A DNA stretch of 64,000 nucleotides from Undibacterium_A arcticum (lineage in GTDB: Bacteria > Pseudomonadota > Gammaproteobacteria > Burkholderiales > Burkholderiaceae_D): NCBI RefSeq assembly GCF_042660705.1, contig NZ_JBHSUQ010000001.1; one strand, given 5' to 3'. The notes under the pieces were generated by a model, which searched no databases, was not told where the DNA came from, and saw nothing but the letters and a program-made list of their open reading frames with translations. The position numbers and the translations under genes are program-made. Of this stretch, positions 9,236-17,747 are shown piece after piece (positions within the stretch are counted from its first letter, which is position 1; every line of letters begins with the position of its first letter).

Positions 9236-9270
9236 CATTCCGAGTAGTTGAATATTTTAGTCAAGTATAA
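9236..9270 (-). promoter_or_regulatory. Putative iscR promoter overlapping an IscR-type site
   Basis: On the - strand the sequence ATACTTGACTAAAATATTC followed by ACTACTCGG lies 55-90 bp upstream of iscR. It contains a good -35 (TTGACT, opposite 9259-9264) inside a sequence like the type 1 IscR operator seen upstream of isc operons. The -10 is weak, as expected for a regulated promoter. The site assignment is by resemblance only. Confidence 0.5.
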
Positions 9271-9689
9271 CAAAATCGCGAGAGTTTGTCAGACAGGCTG
9301 TCGATTGCGCCGCTCGGGTTGCAATGGTCCGCTGGGAAGCCGCCGGACCAGGTCCCACGGCAGAGATCGGCCGCGCGCGGAATTACCGCAATACGGCCGA
9401 AAACTTAAATACTCCAAGAAATGAATAGCTCAACACCAATAAAACAAACGGCCATTGATTTATACTCCTTCAAAATTAAAACCAGAGGTAGATCATCGAG
9501 CAGGGACTTGGCTTTCTTTCAAGTCAGAGGCAATATCCAGTAGTAAAGCAGGAGTAACACCGCGCTTTCGCGTGCAATTCCAGTACACTCGCAGCCTGAC
9601 CAGTGGTGGCCGATCGCAATGCAGAAACCCGTTTCTTGGCAGCGCAAATCCCGCCATTTTATTGATTTATTTTGATTTTCGCTCAAGCA
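9271..9689. other. Intergenic region without a recognised gene
   Basis: About 420 bp between the iscR promoter and the CDF exporter. I see no protein-like frame, tRNA or terminator here. It probably holds the + strand promoter of the exporter, but no clear -35/-10 pair stands out. Confidence 0.5.
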
Positions 9690-10668
9690 ATGCCAAACAG
9701 CCATCAACCCGCCGAATCCAGCCATCTGCACGCCCATCACGCCGGCGATGCCGCTCATGCGCATTTTTTTGAAAATCGCAGCCAGAAAATTTTGAGCTGG
9801 TCGCTGGTACTGACGCTGTGTTTTGCCATCGTCGAGGTGATCGCCGGATTCGCGTCCAATTCGCTGGCACTGATTTCGGACGCCGGACACATGGTGACCG
9901 ACGCGGCGGCGCTCGGCTTGGCGCTGCTGGCGCAAATCATCTCCAGGCGGCCACCTTCGGCCAAGCATTCTTTCGGGTTCGGTCGCGCCGAGGCGCTGGC
10001 GGCGTTCATCAATGCGATTGCGATGCTGGCGCTGGTGAGCTGGATCATCTTTGAGGCGGTGCAAAGATTTGCGAAGCCGGAGTCGGTCAAGGGCGCGATG
10101 GTTTTGGTGGTTGCCGCGATCGGGCTGGCGATCAATCTGGTTGTCGCCTGGGTGCTGTCGCACGACAAGGAAAGCCTGAACACCAAGGCGGCACTGCTTC
10201 ATGTGATGGGATCTGCTCGGTTCGGTCGCCGCGATCGTGGCGGGCGCGGTGATTTTTCAAACCGGGTGGATGCAGATCGATCCGCTGCTATCTATCTGCG
10301 TATCGTTACTGATTCTGAAATCCACCATCAGCATCCTGGCCCAGTCCTATCACTTCCTGATGCAGGGGGTGCCGCATCATATCGACTATGTGGAAGTGGG
10401 CGACCATCTGGCCGATATTGACGGCGTGCTGTCGGTGCATGATCTGCATGTGTGGGAAATGTCACCCGGTCATCCGGCGCTGATCGGGCATGTCGAGATC
10501 GGCGACCTGCGCCAGTGGCCGCAAGTACTGCATGAGATCAAGACGATGCTGCTGGAGCGGCATGGGATCGACCATGTGACGATGCAGCCGGAACTACCGG
10601 ATATGGCGGTCGGCCATGTCTGTGTGCTGACACAACCGGCAGAATCGGGTCACCACCATCATCACTAG
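9690..10668 (+). CDS. Cation diffusion facilitator metal exporter (frameshifted as sequenced)
   Basis: Inner-membrane proton-coupled divalent metal exporter of the CDF family (CzcD/DmeF/ZitB group). A histidine-rich N-terminus (SSHLHAHHAGDAAHAHFF) precedes the transmembrane domain; the metal-site motif SLALISDAGHMVTDAA is visible, as is FGFGRAEALAAFINA. The frame breaks near 10210, where two bases appear to be missing: HVMG is followed in the other frame by the expected LLGSVAAIVAGAV. The C-terminal cytoplasmic domain (GVLSVHDLHVWEMSPG) is complete and ends in five histidines. Joined length is about 326 residues. ATG 9690 is chosen; a TTG at 9672 is possible. The metal cannot be assigned. Confidence 0.85.
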
Positions 10669-10794
10669 TCGTCGGTCCCGGGCCGCATGCCACATGTAGC
10701 CTTTGCGCACAGACATACTCCGGCTAGCAGATACCTCGTCCCGCAATAAAATAAAGAGGAATTGGCACATACTGGCGATAATGACAAAACCGGA

Positions 10795-13042
10795 TCACTG
10801 CCGGCGGGCCTCGAGTACGCCGTTGACATCGCGGATCACGTTGAGCGCCTTTTGCAACTGCGCGGTGGAGCCAATTTCGGCGGTGAATGCCATCCGCGCC
10901 TGCCCTTTTGTGCTCTGCGTATTGACGCCGATCACATTGATTTTTTCGCGCAGGAAAATCTCGGAGATATCCCGCAGCAATCCCTGGCGGTCGCCGGCCA
11001 GCACGAAAATATCGACCGGATACACGGTTTCAGTACCGGCCTGCCCCCACGCACATTGAATCACCCGCTCCGGCGCCTTGGCGCGCATCTCGACAAAATT
11101 CTTGCAATTGCTGCGATGAATCGACACGCCCTTGCCGCGCGTCACAAAACCGATGATGTCATCCGGCGGTGCCGGTTTGCAGCATCGTGCCAGTTGCGTC
11201 AGCAATCCTTCGGTGCCGACCACCAGCACACCCGACTTGGCGCCCTGCGCCACGCTCGATGCGCGGCTCTTGTTGGCGACCAGTTCGTCCTTGTCCGCCG
11301 CCTTGACGCTGTCATCCGCGTGTAACGCCTGCTCGACATGGCGCAGGCTGAACTCGTCCTTGCCGACCGCGAGGAACAATTCATCGAGTTTCGCAAAACC
11401 GAGTTTGTGCGCCAGTTCCTCCAGATTGACTGCGGTCTTTCCTTCGCGCTGCAGCGTCTTTTCGAGCTGGCTGCGGCCGCTGGCGAGCGTCTCCTGCTGG
11501 TCGATCGCATTGAACCAGGCGCGCACCTTGGTACGCGCGCGCGTGCTGGCCGTGTATTCGGGACTAAGCCAGTCGCGCGACGGGCCGGCGCTGCCAGGCG
11601 CACCTTTTGCGGTAATGATCTCGACCGTCTGACCGTTCTTCAGTGCCGTGTTGAGTGGCACCATGACGCCATCGATGCGCGCGCCGCGGCAGCGATGGCC
11701 GACGTCGCTGTGTAGGTGGTAGGCAAAATCGATCGGCGTCGCGCCGCTCGGCAGTTCGATTACCCGGGCCTGCGGTGTCAGTACAAAAATACGGTCGTCC
11801 AGCGAGGCGGATTTCAGCTTTTTCCACCCATTCGCGGCGGATTTCTTCCTGACCGACCACCGTTTCGGCAACCTCGGTTTTCCAGGCCAGCAGCTGTCGC
11901 AGCCAGGCGATTTTTTCGTCGTATTTTTGCGCCGAAAAATTCGAACCGCCGCTTTCCTTGTAGCGCCAGTGCGCCGCCACCCCGTATTCGGCAAAACTGT
12001 GCATCTCCTTGGTGCGGATCTGCACTTCGAGCGGACGTTGATCCTCGCCCAGCACCACGGTATGCAAGGAGCGATAACCGTTCGGCTTGGGCCGCGATAT
12101 ATAGTCGTCGAATTCGGTCGGCAACGGGGTCCAGATGTTGTGCACCAGCCCGAGTACGGTGTAGCAGGTCTTGACGTCATCGACGATCACGCGAAACGCG
12201 CGCACATCGTACAGCTCGGAAAAATCGATCTCCTTGCCGCGCATCTTGTTCCAGATGCTGTAAATATGTTTCGGTCGGCCGAACACCTCAGCCTTGATGC
12301 CGGCTGCCGCCAGTTCGGTCTTCAGACGCAGGATCGCAGCTTCGACAAAACCTTCACGCTCGATGCGTTTTTCTTCCAGCATTTTGGCGATGCGCTTGTA
12401 ATCATCCGGTGCCAGAAAGCGGAACGACAGGTCCTCCAGCTCCCATTTCAGCTGCCAAATTCCAAGACGATTAGCCAGTGGCGCATATAAATCCAGCGTC
12501 TCGCGAGCATACAGGTAGGTAGTATCGTTTTCCAGCCTGAGGTCGGCAAAATAGCGCAGCGTGGTCACGCGCGACGCCAGCCGGACCAGCACCACGCGCA
12601 TATCGGACGCCATCGCCAGCAGCATCTTGCGCAGCGTCTCGACTTGCGCGACGGCCTGCTGCGCCGCATTCTTGCCACGCGCAACTTCCCGCTGTCCGAA
12701 GGTCAGTTCGCGCAGTTTGATCAACTGCCGAATTCCGCTCACCAGTTCGACCACCTCGCGACCGAAGCGCGCTTCGATGCCTTCGGCCGCCTTCGGGTCG
12801 AGCTGCGGCAGCTCGAACAGCAGCGCGGCGATGCGAGTCTCGGCATCGGTATTGAGCAAGGCCAGCGTGCCGGCCACGCCTTGCGAGAAAGTCAAAGCAT
12901 CTTGCCCAGTTTCCACCGTTTTGCCGGCATACAGCGGCGCCACATATTCCAGCGCATTAATCACGCGCGCGCCATCCGCCGGCGCCAGATCGACGATCAA
13001 GCGATCCTGCGTGTCAACATGTATTGCGGTTATCGAAACCAT
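10795..13042 (-). CDS. relA: (p)ppGpp synthetase RelA (frameshifted as sequenced)
   Basis: Ribosome-associated alarmone synthetase of the stringent response. The N-terminal half has a hydrolase-like domain lacking the HD-x3-ED residues (LNTDAETRIAALLFELPQLD), which points to RelA rather than SpoT. The synthetase domain follows (GRPKHIYSIWNKM, RPKPNGYRSLHTVV), then TGS (RVIELPSGATPIDFAYHLHS) and a C-terminal ACT domain. One extra A in the run at 11819-11823 shifts the frame after WVEK; removing it gives WVEKLKSASLDDRIF. Joined length is 748 residues, normal for RelA. ATG 13042 is the likely start. It lies 23 bp after the RidA-like gene on the same strand. Confidence 0.93.
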
Positions 13043-13065
13043 CGAATCTCTGAATCTCTGAATTT

Positions 13066-13395
13066 CTACTGCTGTGCGGCGGTCACTACCATTTCGATCA
13101 GCCATTCCGGCTTGGCCAGTCTTGCCTCCACCGTGGCGCGTGGCGGCGCATGGCCTTCGGCGACCCATTCGTCCCAAGCGGCGTTCATGCCATCAAAATT
13201 CTTCAGATCGGAGATGTAAATCTGGCACATCAGGATCCGCGTCTTGTCGCTACCCGCCTCGGCCAGCAAGCGATCGATGTGCCCTAGCACTTCGCGGGTC
13301 TGCCCCTTGATATCTTGCGACAAATCGTCGGCAATTTGCCCGGCCAGATAGATCGTCTGTTGATGAATCGCAACATCCGACAGTCTTTCCAACAT
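13066..13395 (-). CDS. RidA/YjgF/UK114-family protein
   Basis: A 109-residue protein with the family fold signatures: YLAGQIADD, QTREVLGHIDRLLAEAG, YISDLKNFDGMNAAWDEW and PPRATVEARLA. Canonical RidA hydrolyses reactive enamine/imine intermediates such as 2-aminoacrylate. The catalytic Arg is likely the one in PPRAT; other subfamily residues differ from archetypal RidA, so the substrate is unassigned. It is upstream of and probably cotranscribed with relA. Confidence 0.85.
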   Translation of the reverse strand: MLERLSDVAIHQQTIYLAGQIADDLSQDIKGQTREVLGHIDRLLAEAGSDKTRILMCQIYISDLKNFDGMNAAWDEWVAEGHAPPRATVEARLAKPEWLIEMVVTAAQQ

Positions 13396-13472
13396 GCAGC
13401 CGTTTGATTTCCATATTTTGCCTAAAAATAAGATAAAAGATTACTTCGGACACGACAGCGTCCAGCCGCCGC

Positions 13473-14348
13473 TCAACTCAATAAAAAATCCCTGGCGACG
13501 GCAATCTGATCGGCACGAATGAACGTCGGCGCGTGGCCGACATCGGGGAGCTCCACCAGTTTCGCTCTCGGGCCGCGCTCGGTCATTGCCTGCGCGGTGG
13601 CCGCCGACAGCAAATCGGATTGGGCGCCGCGTACCACGAGGGTCGGGCATTTGATCGCGTCGTAGGCCGCCCACAGCAGCGCTTGATCGGCTTTCACCAT
13701 CTCGGGCGTGGTCGACTTGAACGGCACTGCAAGCCCAAGATCGTAGTGCCGGACCCACTGACCGTCATGGTCCTGCTGCAGCACATCGGATGCCAGCTTG
13801 CGCCACTCCTCGTCCGTGTGCTCGCCGAACGACGCGGAAATTTCGCGGATGAACGCCGCGCCCGACTCAAAGCTGGGAAAGCGGACGTCCTGGCCGATGT
13901 AGTCGCCGATCCGTGCCAGCGCGGTGGCATCCAGGGTCGGACCAATATCGTTCAGTATCAATTTACGAATCGGGCTGTCCGCCAACGAGGCCAGGCCCAT
14001 CCCGATCAAGCCGCCCATCGAGGTCCCGAACCAGTCGACCGTTTGCAGCGTCGAGTTGGCCAGCACCCGCGCCAGCAGTGTGACCATATCGCTGACGTAT
14101 TGCGGCACGCGATAGAACTGCGGATTGCGCAACCGGTCCGAGCGGCCGCGACCGACCACATCGGGACAAACCACGCGGTAATCGGCGCTCAGCTCGCGTG
14201 CCAGACTATCGAAATCGTCAGAAACGCGCGTCACGCCATGGACGCAGACCAGCACCTTCGAATTGGTCGGGGCGCCCCATTCCTTGTAGACCATCCGGTG
14301 CAACCCGGCTGGCGAAATACACTGAACCGAGTTGAGTCTGGCTTGCAT
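13473..14348 (-). CDS. Alpha/beta hydrolase
   Basis: A 291-residue alpha/beta hydrolase-1 protein. An oxyanion region (VLVCVHGVTRVSDDFD), a nucleophile elbow GTSMGG near residue 111, an acid in the ARG-QSDLLS segment and a C-terminal histidine in DVGHAP form a complete catalytic triad. There is no signal peptide, so it is cytoplasmic. The start ATG 14348 is preferred over an upstream GTG because AAGGGG lies 8 nt before it. The substrate is unknown. Confidence 0.85.
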   Translation of the reverse strand: MQARLNSVQCISPAGLHRMVYKEWGAPTNSKVLVCVHGVTRVSDDFDSLARELSADYRVVCPDVVGRGRSDRLRNPQFYRVPQYVSDMVTLLARVLANSTLQTVDWFGTSMGGLIGMGLASLADSPIRKLILNDIGPTLDATALARIGDYIGQDVRFPSFESGAAFIREISASFGEHTDEEWRKLASDVLQQDHDGQWVRHYDLGLAVPFKSTTPEMVKADQALLWAAYDAIKCPTLVVRGAQSDLLSAATAQAMTERGPRAKLVELPDVGHAPTFIRADQIAVARDFLLS

Positions 14349-14740
14349 GATGGTTTCCCCTTGTTTCAGCACAGAAGAGCGTTGGCCGGCCGGCGCAAAA
14401 TCAGCTATTTTACCGGGCTTGCGCAGACTGGGCGCCGCCGATACGAATTGTTACGAAGGCATGGCATTGCTGTCGCGAGCGCGCACCGGAGCGGCGGCAC
14501 TCGCATGCCGCGCAAGGGGCCACCGCCCGACTGGGATAATGCATCAAAACGTGCCCAGGCAAGCATCCCGTTTATCAGCCGCTGAGGTGTGGAAGCAGAC
14601 AATATACTCTTGGTGCAGTGCCAAGGATACCACCGCAATCATTAAGCAATTGCGCCATACTCAGACAATAAATATTCAATCATTTCAATTATTGATCCGG
14701 GTTCCGAGCCTCGACCGACATAACTAAATGACTCGAAATG
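14349..14740. other. Intergenic region without a recognised gene
   Basis: About 390 bp between the hydrolase start and the hairpin behind scoB. Only short frames are present, for example a 26-codon stretch ending in SIPFISR near 14580, which may be a shadow or old debris. No RNA gene is recognised. Confidence 0.5.
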
Positions 14741-14766
14741 TACACGGCACCTCGCGGTGCCGTACA
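14741..14766 (-). terminator. Hairpin after scoB, probable terminator
   Basis: An 8-bp perfect stem (ACGGCACC / GGTGCCGT) with loop TCGC begins about 20 bp beyond the scoB stop. On the - strand it is followed only by a short T-rich stretch, so termination strength is uncertain. Confidence 0.5.
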
Positions 14767-14786
14767 TCATTGCCTCCGCAGGACAA

Positions 14787-15437
14787 TCAGACCGCGCTCA
14801 TGTCCAGCGCGACGCCGGTGTTTTCGGCGATCTCTTGCTTCGTGACCCCTGGCGCCAACGCCACCAGTTTCAGACCGTTCGGCGTCACGTCGATCACGCC
14901 CAGATCGGTGATGATGCGGTCAACCACGCCGACACCGGTCAGCGGCAAGGTACAGGACTTCAATATCTTGTGGGTAGTCGAACCATCCTTTGCCTTCGCG
15001 ACGTGCTCCATCAGCACCACGACGCGCTTGACGCCGGCCACCAGGTCCATCGCGCCGCCCATCCCCTTGACCATCTTGCCCGGAATCATCCAGTTGGCCA
15101 GATCGCCCTTCTCGGAAACCTGCATCGCTCCCAGGATCGCCAGATTGATCTTGCCGCCGCGAATCATCGCGAACGAATCGGCCGACGAGAAGATCGACGA
15201 TCCCGGCAAGGTCGTTATGGTCTGCTTGCCGGCATTGATCAAGTCGGGGTCGACTTGGTCTGCGGTCGGAAAAGGACCGATGCCGAGCAGGCCGTTCTCC
15301 GATTGCAGCCAGACGTCCATGCCTGGCGGCACATAATTGGCGACCATGGTCGGCAAGCCGATGCCGAGGTTCACGTAAAAGCCATCCTGCAATTCTTTCG
15401 CCGCAATCGCGGCCATTTCATCACGCGTCCAAGCCAT
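14787..15437 (-). CDS. scoB: 3-oxoacid CoA-transferase subunit B
   Basis: Beta subunit of a family I CoA-transferase, which moves CoA between succinyl-CoA or acetyl-CoA and a 3-oxoacid. 216 residues. The catalytic glutamate is in SENGLLGIGP near residue 47; NLGIGLPTMVANY and the GGAMDLVAGVKRVVVLMEH segment are family marks. It starts 11 bp after subunit A and would be translated together with it. The substrate (acetoacetate or another 3-oxoacid) cannot be set from sequence alone. Confidence 0.93.
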   Translation of the reverse strand: MAWTRDEMAAIAAKELQDGFYVNLGIGLPTMVANYVPPGMDVWLQSENGLLGIGPFPTADQVDPDLINAGKQTITTLPGSSIFSSADSFAMIRGGKINLAILGAMQVSEKGDLANWMIPGKMVKGMGGAMDLVAGVKRVVVLMEHVAKAKDGSTTHKILKSCTLPLTGVGVVDRIITDLGVIDVTPNGLKLVALAPGVTKQEIAENTGVALDMSAV

Positions 15438-15448
15438 GTCATTCCCCG

Positions 15449-16150
15449 TTATTGTGCACGCAAGGTGCGTTGTTCGATGCGTTTCTCGGGCGTCGCGTTG
15501 ACCACGATCCGATGTACGAAGATACCGGGCGTATGCACGTCGTCCGGGTCGATTTCGCCGGTCTCGACCAGCACCTCGACTTCGACGATGGTGATCTTGC
15601 CGGCCATCGCCGCATTGGGATTGAAGTTGCGCGCGGTCTTGCGGTACACCAGATTACCGGACTTGTCGGCCTTGTAGGCCTTGACCAGCGCTACGTCGGC
15701 GACCAGCGAACGCTCCATCACGTATTGCTGGCCGTCGAATTCGCGGATTTCCTTACCCTCTGCGACGATCGTACCGACTCCCGTCTTGGTGAAAAATGCG
15801 GGAATCCCGGCGCCGCCGGCACGCAGCTTTTTCGGCCAGCGTGCCTTGTGGCGTGAACTCCAGTTCCAGCTCACCAGCCAGGTACTGACGCTCGAATTCC
15901 TTGTTTTCACCGACGTAGGACGCGATCATTTTCTTGATCTGTCGCGTCGTCAACAACTGCCCGAGGCCGAAGCCATCCACGCCGGCGTTGTTGGAAATGG
16001 CGGTCAGATTTTTTTCACGCCCGAGTCGCGCAGTGCGGCAATCAAGGCTTCCGGAATACCACACAGGCCGAAGCCCCCGACTGCGATGGTCTGGCCGTCA
16101 CTGACGACACCGGCAAGCGCAGTCGCCGCATCAGGATAAACTTTATTCAT
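15449..16150 (-). CDS. scoA: 3-oxoacid CoA-transferase subunit A (two frame breaks as sequenced)
   Basis: Alpha subunit of the CoA-transferase. Three consecutive segments in different frames together make one 233-residue protein: MNKVYPDAATALAGVVSDG with the GGFGLCGIPEALIAAL motif, then LTAISNNAGVDGFGLGQLL, then LRAGGAGIPAFFTKTGVGT to the end. The first break is at the seven-T run 16009-16015 (one base short, or two too many). The second is at the five-T run 15828-15832 (one base too many; AEKLRAGG is restored by removing it). Because the two offset each other the total length is a multiple of three. AAGGGA precedes the ATG. Confidence 0.9.
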
Positions 16151-16189
16151 ACCAATCCCTTTTTCTTGTGAAGGAGAATCATCAACGAT

Positions 16190-16245
16190 TGTTGCACTGT
16201 TGCACTGTTGCATTGTTACATTGCTGCATTGCTGCATTGCTGCGG
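16190..16245. repeat. Degenerate 8-bp tandem repeat upstream of scoA
   Basis: Seven 8-bp units of the form TGTTGCAC / TGTTGCAT / TGCTGCAT run head to tail, ending in TGCTGCGG. The array lies 40 bp upstream of the scoA start, in the interval between scoA and the thioesterase gene, and is not inside a coding frame. Confidence 0.85.
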
Positions 16246-16397
16246 GCAGATCGGGTATTCAGCATCAACCCCATGCACCCGAAAAACTCAAACCTTAACC
16301 AAATTGGCGCACCCTCGCTGCCAACCGCGATCGTTCATTTCGACGATGGGCAGGTTTTCGCTGACCGTGTATTGCCTTCACGCTGCATACACCCGGC

Positions 16398-16814
16398 TCA
16401 GGATGCCTGCTGTGCCAGCAGAGCACGGACCCGATCGGGCAAGAGCACCGATTTCTCGGAAGGGAAATCGACCCACACCACTTTCGCGGCACCTTCGGCG
16501 CATAGCACGGCGGGCTGATCGACGCGCCGAATTTCCTGGTAGGTTTCAAAGCTGGAGCGCCCGGCCGGACCAACATAGCTCAGTATCTCGATGTCGCCCG
16601 GATATTTCAACTGCTTCAAAAACGTACAGCGAGCATTAATAATGACCGGCCCCTGTCCGGTCGGGTCCGGGGTACAGTCGATCGCAGTCAGCCATTCAAT
16701 CCGTGCCTGCTCGATGTAGCGAAAATAGACCGCATTGTTGACATGGCCCATCGCATCCATATCGCCCCAGCGGATTGGCATGCGGCAGGCATGTACCAGC
16801 TTTCGATCGATCAT
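16398..16814 (-). CDS. Hot-dog-fold acyl-CoA thioesterase (4HBT family)
   Basis: A 138-residue single hot-dog domain. The YbgC/FadM-like active-site pattern is seen in RWGDMDAMGHVNNAVYFRY (Asp near residue 18), followed by EQARIEW. It likely hydrolyses acyl-CoA thioesters; the chain length preference is unknown. Its ATG overlaps the stop of the SDR gene upstream (ATGA), so the two are translationally coupled. Confidence 0.87.
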   Translation of the reverse strand: MIDRKLVHACRMPIRWGDMDAMGHVNNAVYFRYIEQARIEWLTAIDCTPDPTGQGPVIINARCTFLKQLKYPGDIEILSYVGPAGRSSFETYQEIRRVDQPAVLCAEGAAKVVWVDFPSEKSVLLPDRVRALLAQQAS

Positions 16815-17587
16815 TGCACGCTCATTCCATCATCCGCGGTAATGATCGCGCCATTGATGAAATGGGATTCCTCGGCCGCCAGCAGCAACAATAAACCGTC
16901 CAGATCTTCGGGCTTGCCGGTACGTTTGCGCGGCAACATATCGACCAGTTTCTGCCCTTGTTCACTGGAAAAATACTCTTCGTTGATTTCGGTCGAGATA
17001 TAACCGGGACAAATCGCATTGACGTTAATCCCGTACTTGCCCCACTCCAGCGCCATGGCCTTCGTCATTTGCACCACCGCGGCCTTGCTCATGCAGTAGA
17101 TGCCGATTTGCGGCAGCACACGCAAGCCGGCGACCGACGCGATATTGATGATCCGATGCTGTTTTTTCGGGTTGCCTTTGGCGCGTGCGACCATCCGTTT
17201 AGCGGTCTCCTGCGCCACAAAAAACGCGCCGCGCTGGTTGGTATCCATGACGAACGCGTAGTCCTCCGGCGTCACATCGAGCAACCGCTGCGTGGTCGAG
17301 ACGCCGGAATTATTGACCAGGATATCGATCGGCCCAGCCTCGGTTTCCGCATGCGCAATCGCCGACTTGATGCTGCCGTAGTCGGTAACATCGAGCGCCA
17401 CCACGTGTGCAGCACCGCCGTCGGCTTCGATCTCGGCACGCAGTTCCTTCAGACGCTCGATGCGACGCGACGCCAGCACGACTTGCGCGCCAGCATGTGC
17501 CAGCACCTTGGCGAAACGCGCGCCCAATCCGCTGGAGGCGCCTGTAATCAGAGCGACCTTCCCTTCAAAATTGACTTCGATACCCAC
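16811..17587 (-). CDS. Short-chain dehydrogenase/reductase
   Basis: A 258-residue classical SDR. Cofactor motif TGASSGLG near residue 14, NNSG at about residue 93, catalytic Ser in NIASVAG and the YCMSK active-site pair (Tyr/Lys). The terminal SDR segment ITADDGMSVQ is complete. The start is GTG 17587, because AAGGAG lies 5 nt before it; the longer TTG-initiated frame reads through that ribosome-binding site. Coupling to the thioesterase suggests a role in acyl-CoA or 3-hydroxyacyl metabolism, but the substrate is not known. Confidence 0.9.
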   Translation of the reverse strand: MGIEVNFEGKVALITGASSGLGARFAKVLAHAGAQVVLASRRIERLKELRAEIEADGGAAHVVALDVTDYGSIKSAIAHAETEAGPIDILVNNSGVSTTQRLLDVTPEDYAFVMDTNQRGAFFVAQETAKRMVARAKGNPKKQHRIINIASVAGLRVLPQIGIYCMSKAAVVQMTKAMALEWGKYGINVNAICPGYISTEINEEYFSSEQGQKLVDMLPRKRTGKPEDLDGLLLLLAAEESHFINGAIITADDGMSVQ

Positions 17588-17747
17588 GTCGGCTCCTTGT
17601 TTGTCCAGCAATTGACAATCCTGTCAGGTCAAAACCGTTATCATTATACGAATAAGTCGAGTTTAGATTGCGGTATCTAACAAACTGCAGCAAAATCCAA
17701 GGCAATTAGCACAGTCGTTCGATAAATACATTTACGGTGGTGAGACC

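Noticed and set aside
13043..13177. Longer relA product starting inside the RidA-like gene
   Set aside because: The frame is open further upstream, but those residues come from the RidA coding sequence read out of frame. ATG 13042 begins right where RelA similarity starts.
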